Assembly (NCBI RefSeq): GCF_004346035.1
Contig: NZ_SLZN01000025.1
Coordinates: 1 to 39,459 of the forward strand
DNA: 39,459 nt
From: Acidomonas methanolica
GTDB lineage: Bacteria; Pseudomonadota; Alphaproteobacteria; Acetobacterales; Acetobacteraceae
Direction of reading: 5' to 3'
The notes beneath the pieces were generated by a model, which was not told the DNA's origin, made no database searches, and worked only from the letters and a program-made list of their open reading frames with translations. Within the stretch, counting starts at the first letter, position 1; each line of letters starts with the position of its first letter. This document shows positions 39,012 through 39,459 of this stretch, piece after piece. The position numbers and the translations under genes were made by a program.

Positions 39012-39296
39012 GTGGAGAGAAATAATTACTCGGCGGCAAATGCCGAAAAGAACCTAGAAAAGAAATTAGAAAACTTTCAAAGATGGGTTAGAAAGAAAGG
39101 AATAAATAGAAATTGTGTAGAATGCGGCAGCGCATCATTCAGTTTAATGGGTAGAGATGGCAGTAATACCGTTCTTCCTCTCGATACAATTTTTGAGTTT
39201 TACAACACGTACGCCTTTGAGTGTAAGAATTGTGGTTATATAAAGCAATTTTCATCTGCAATTGTAGAAAGGGGGCTGACGGAAGATGATGGCTGA
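39012..39296 (+). CDS. AT-rich zinc-ribbon protein, probable acquired gene
   Basis: 94 residues from GTG 39012. A charged helix (AANAEKNLEKKLENFQRWVR) is followed by a zinc-ribbon pair, CVECGS and CKNCGY, about 35 residues apart, with LDTIFEFYNTYAFE between. The coding region is visibly AT-rich (Asn/Lys codons in A/T) compared with its GC-rich neighbours, a sign of recent transfer. It lies beyond the repressor, where lysogen-expressed accessory genes often sit. A longer frame from 38829 exists but its first part is GC-rich and unlike a protein. No known family named. Confidence 0.55.
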   Translation: MERNNYSAANAEKNLEKKLENFQRWVRKKGINRNCVECGSASFSLMGRDGSNTVLPLDTIFEFYNTYAFECKNCGYIKQFSSAIVERGLTEDDG

Positions 39297-39441
39297 TCCT
39301 CCGCCTTCTTCAGCAACCGATTCCCCGCCGCAACCTCGAGCGGGAATCTCCCAAACGCCTCTTGCTAGAGCATTTTCCTTTCAATCTGGCTCATACCCTG
39401 CTGCGGTGAAGAAATTCACGCACTCTGCTGGCGAGACCTGA
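39286..39441 (+). CDS. Possible small protein following the zinc-ribbon gene
   Basis: A 51-residue frame: DPPPSSATDSPPQPRAGISQ followed by TPLARAFSFQSGSYPAAVKK. The two ATGs at 39286 and 39289 overlap the end of the zinc-ribbon gene, so coupling is possible. Pro/Ser-rich and without a domain. Base composition is back towards that of the host. Confidence 0.35.
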   Translation: MMADPPPSSATDSPPQPRAGISQTPLARAFSFQSGSYPAAVKKFTHSAGET

Positions 39442-39459
39442 TCGATCAGGATGCCGATC

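Noticed and set aside
7974-39459. A duplicated tRNA 3' end (attR) or an integrase within the window
   Set aside because: Neither was found. The right boundary is taken to lie outside the window.

Overview
The window is high-GC DNA, most likely from an acetic acid bacterium (Acetobacteraceae) or a close alphaproteobacterium. This rests on the mix of small host genes, a DMT/EamA transporter remnant with a His-rich tail, dense IS5/IS481/IS630 debris, and phage genes that use alphaproteobacterial families such as GapR (DUF2312). The species call is inference. About 8 kb of chromosome or plasmid-derived flank is followed by about 31.5 kb of a temperate podovirus-type prophage whose right end lies beyond the window.

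Left flank (1-7973). The end of an IS481-like transposase is cut by an apparently intact IS5-family element with perfect 19-bp ends and a TA duplication. Next come a small gene and a chimeric pseudogene joining a MobF relaxase N-terminus to an ExeA-like ATPase C-terminus. A YaiI/YqxD-family gene follows, then a broken EamA transporter tail abutting a truncated IS630 transposase. Ordinary host genes come after that: a GNAT-like acetyltransferase, a lipoprotein, a NUDIX hydrolase, DNA polymerase IV, a LOG-family protein and tRNA-Pro(CGG). The tRNA is the likely attachment site, because phage DNA begins immediately after it. No integrase is visible.

Prophage (7974 to beyond 39459). A rightward block (8214-10245) of unrecognised genes contains three CRISPR type I-E-like repeats, with no cas genes nearby. 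The rest is mainly one leftward, tightly overlapping gene array. Read in transcription order from the right it holds a cro-like gene, small regulators, a GapR-RMF fusion, an AAA+ ATPase, a RusA-like nuclease, a replication initiator with an iteron cluster inside its coding sequence, and a DnaB helicase. These are followed by small and large terminase, a P22-type portal, scaffold and coat, gp4-like and gp10-like tail/stabilisation proteins, an AspH-like hydroxylase with a GNAT acetyltransferase, and ejection proteins including a lytic transglycosylase. The array ends with a putative muralytic protein, two fibre proteins with related N-termini, a holin-like protein and a spanin pair.

Three genes on the opposite strand (15509-16412) form a probable moron: lipoprotein, small soluble protein and membrane protein. 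A short CI-like repressor faces the cro-like gene across an operator/promoter region. To its right is an AT-rich zinc-ribbon gene of different base composition. The observations most worth checking are the phage-borne CRISPR-like repeat triplet, the iterons inside the initiator gene, the GapR-RMF fusion, the hydroxylase/acetyltransferase pair inside the virion genes, and the moron.
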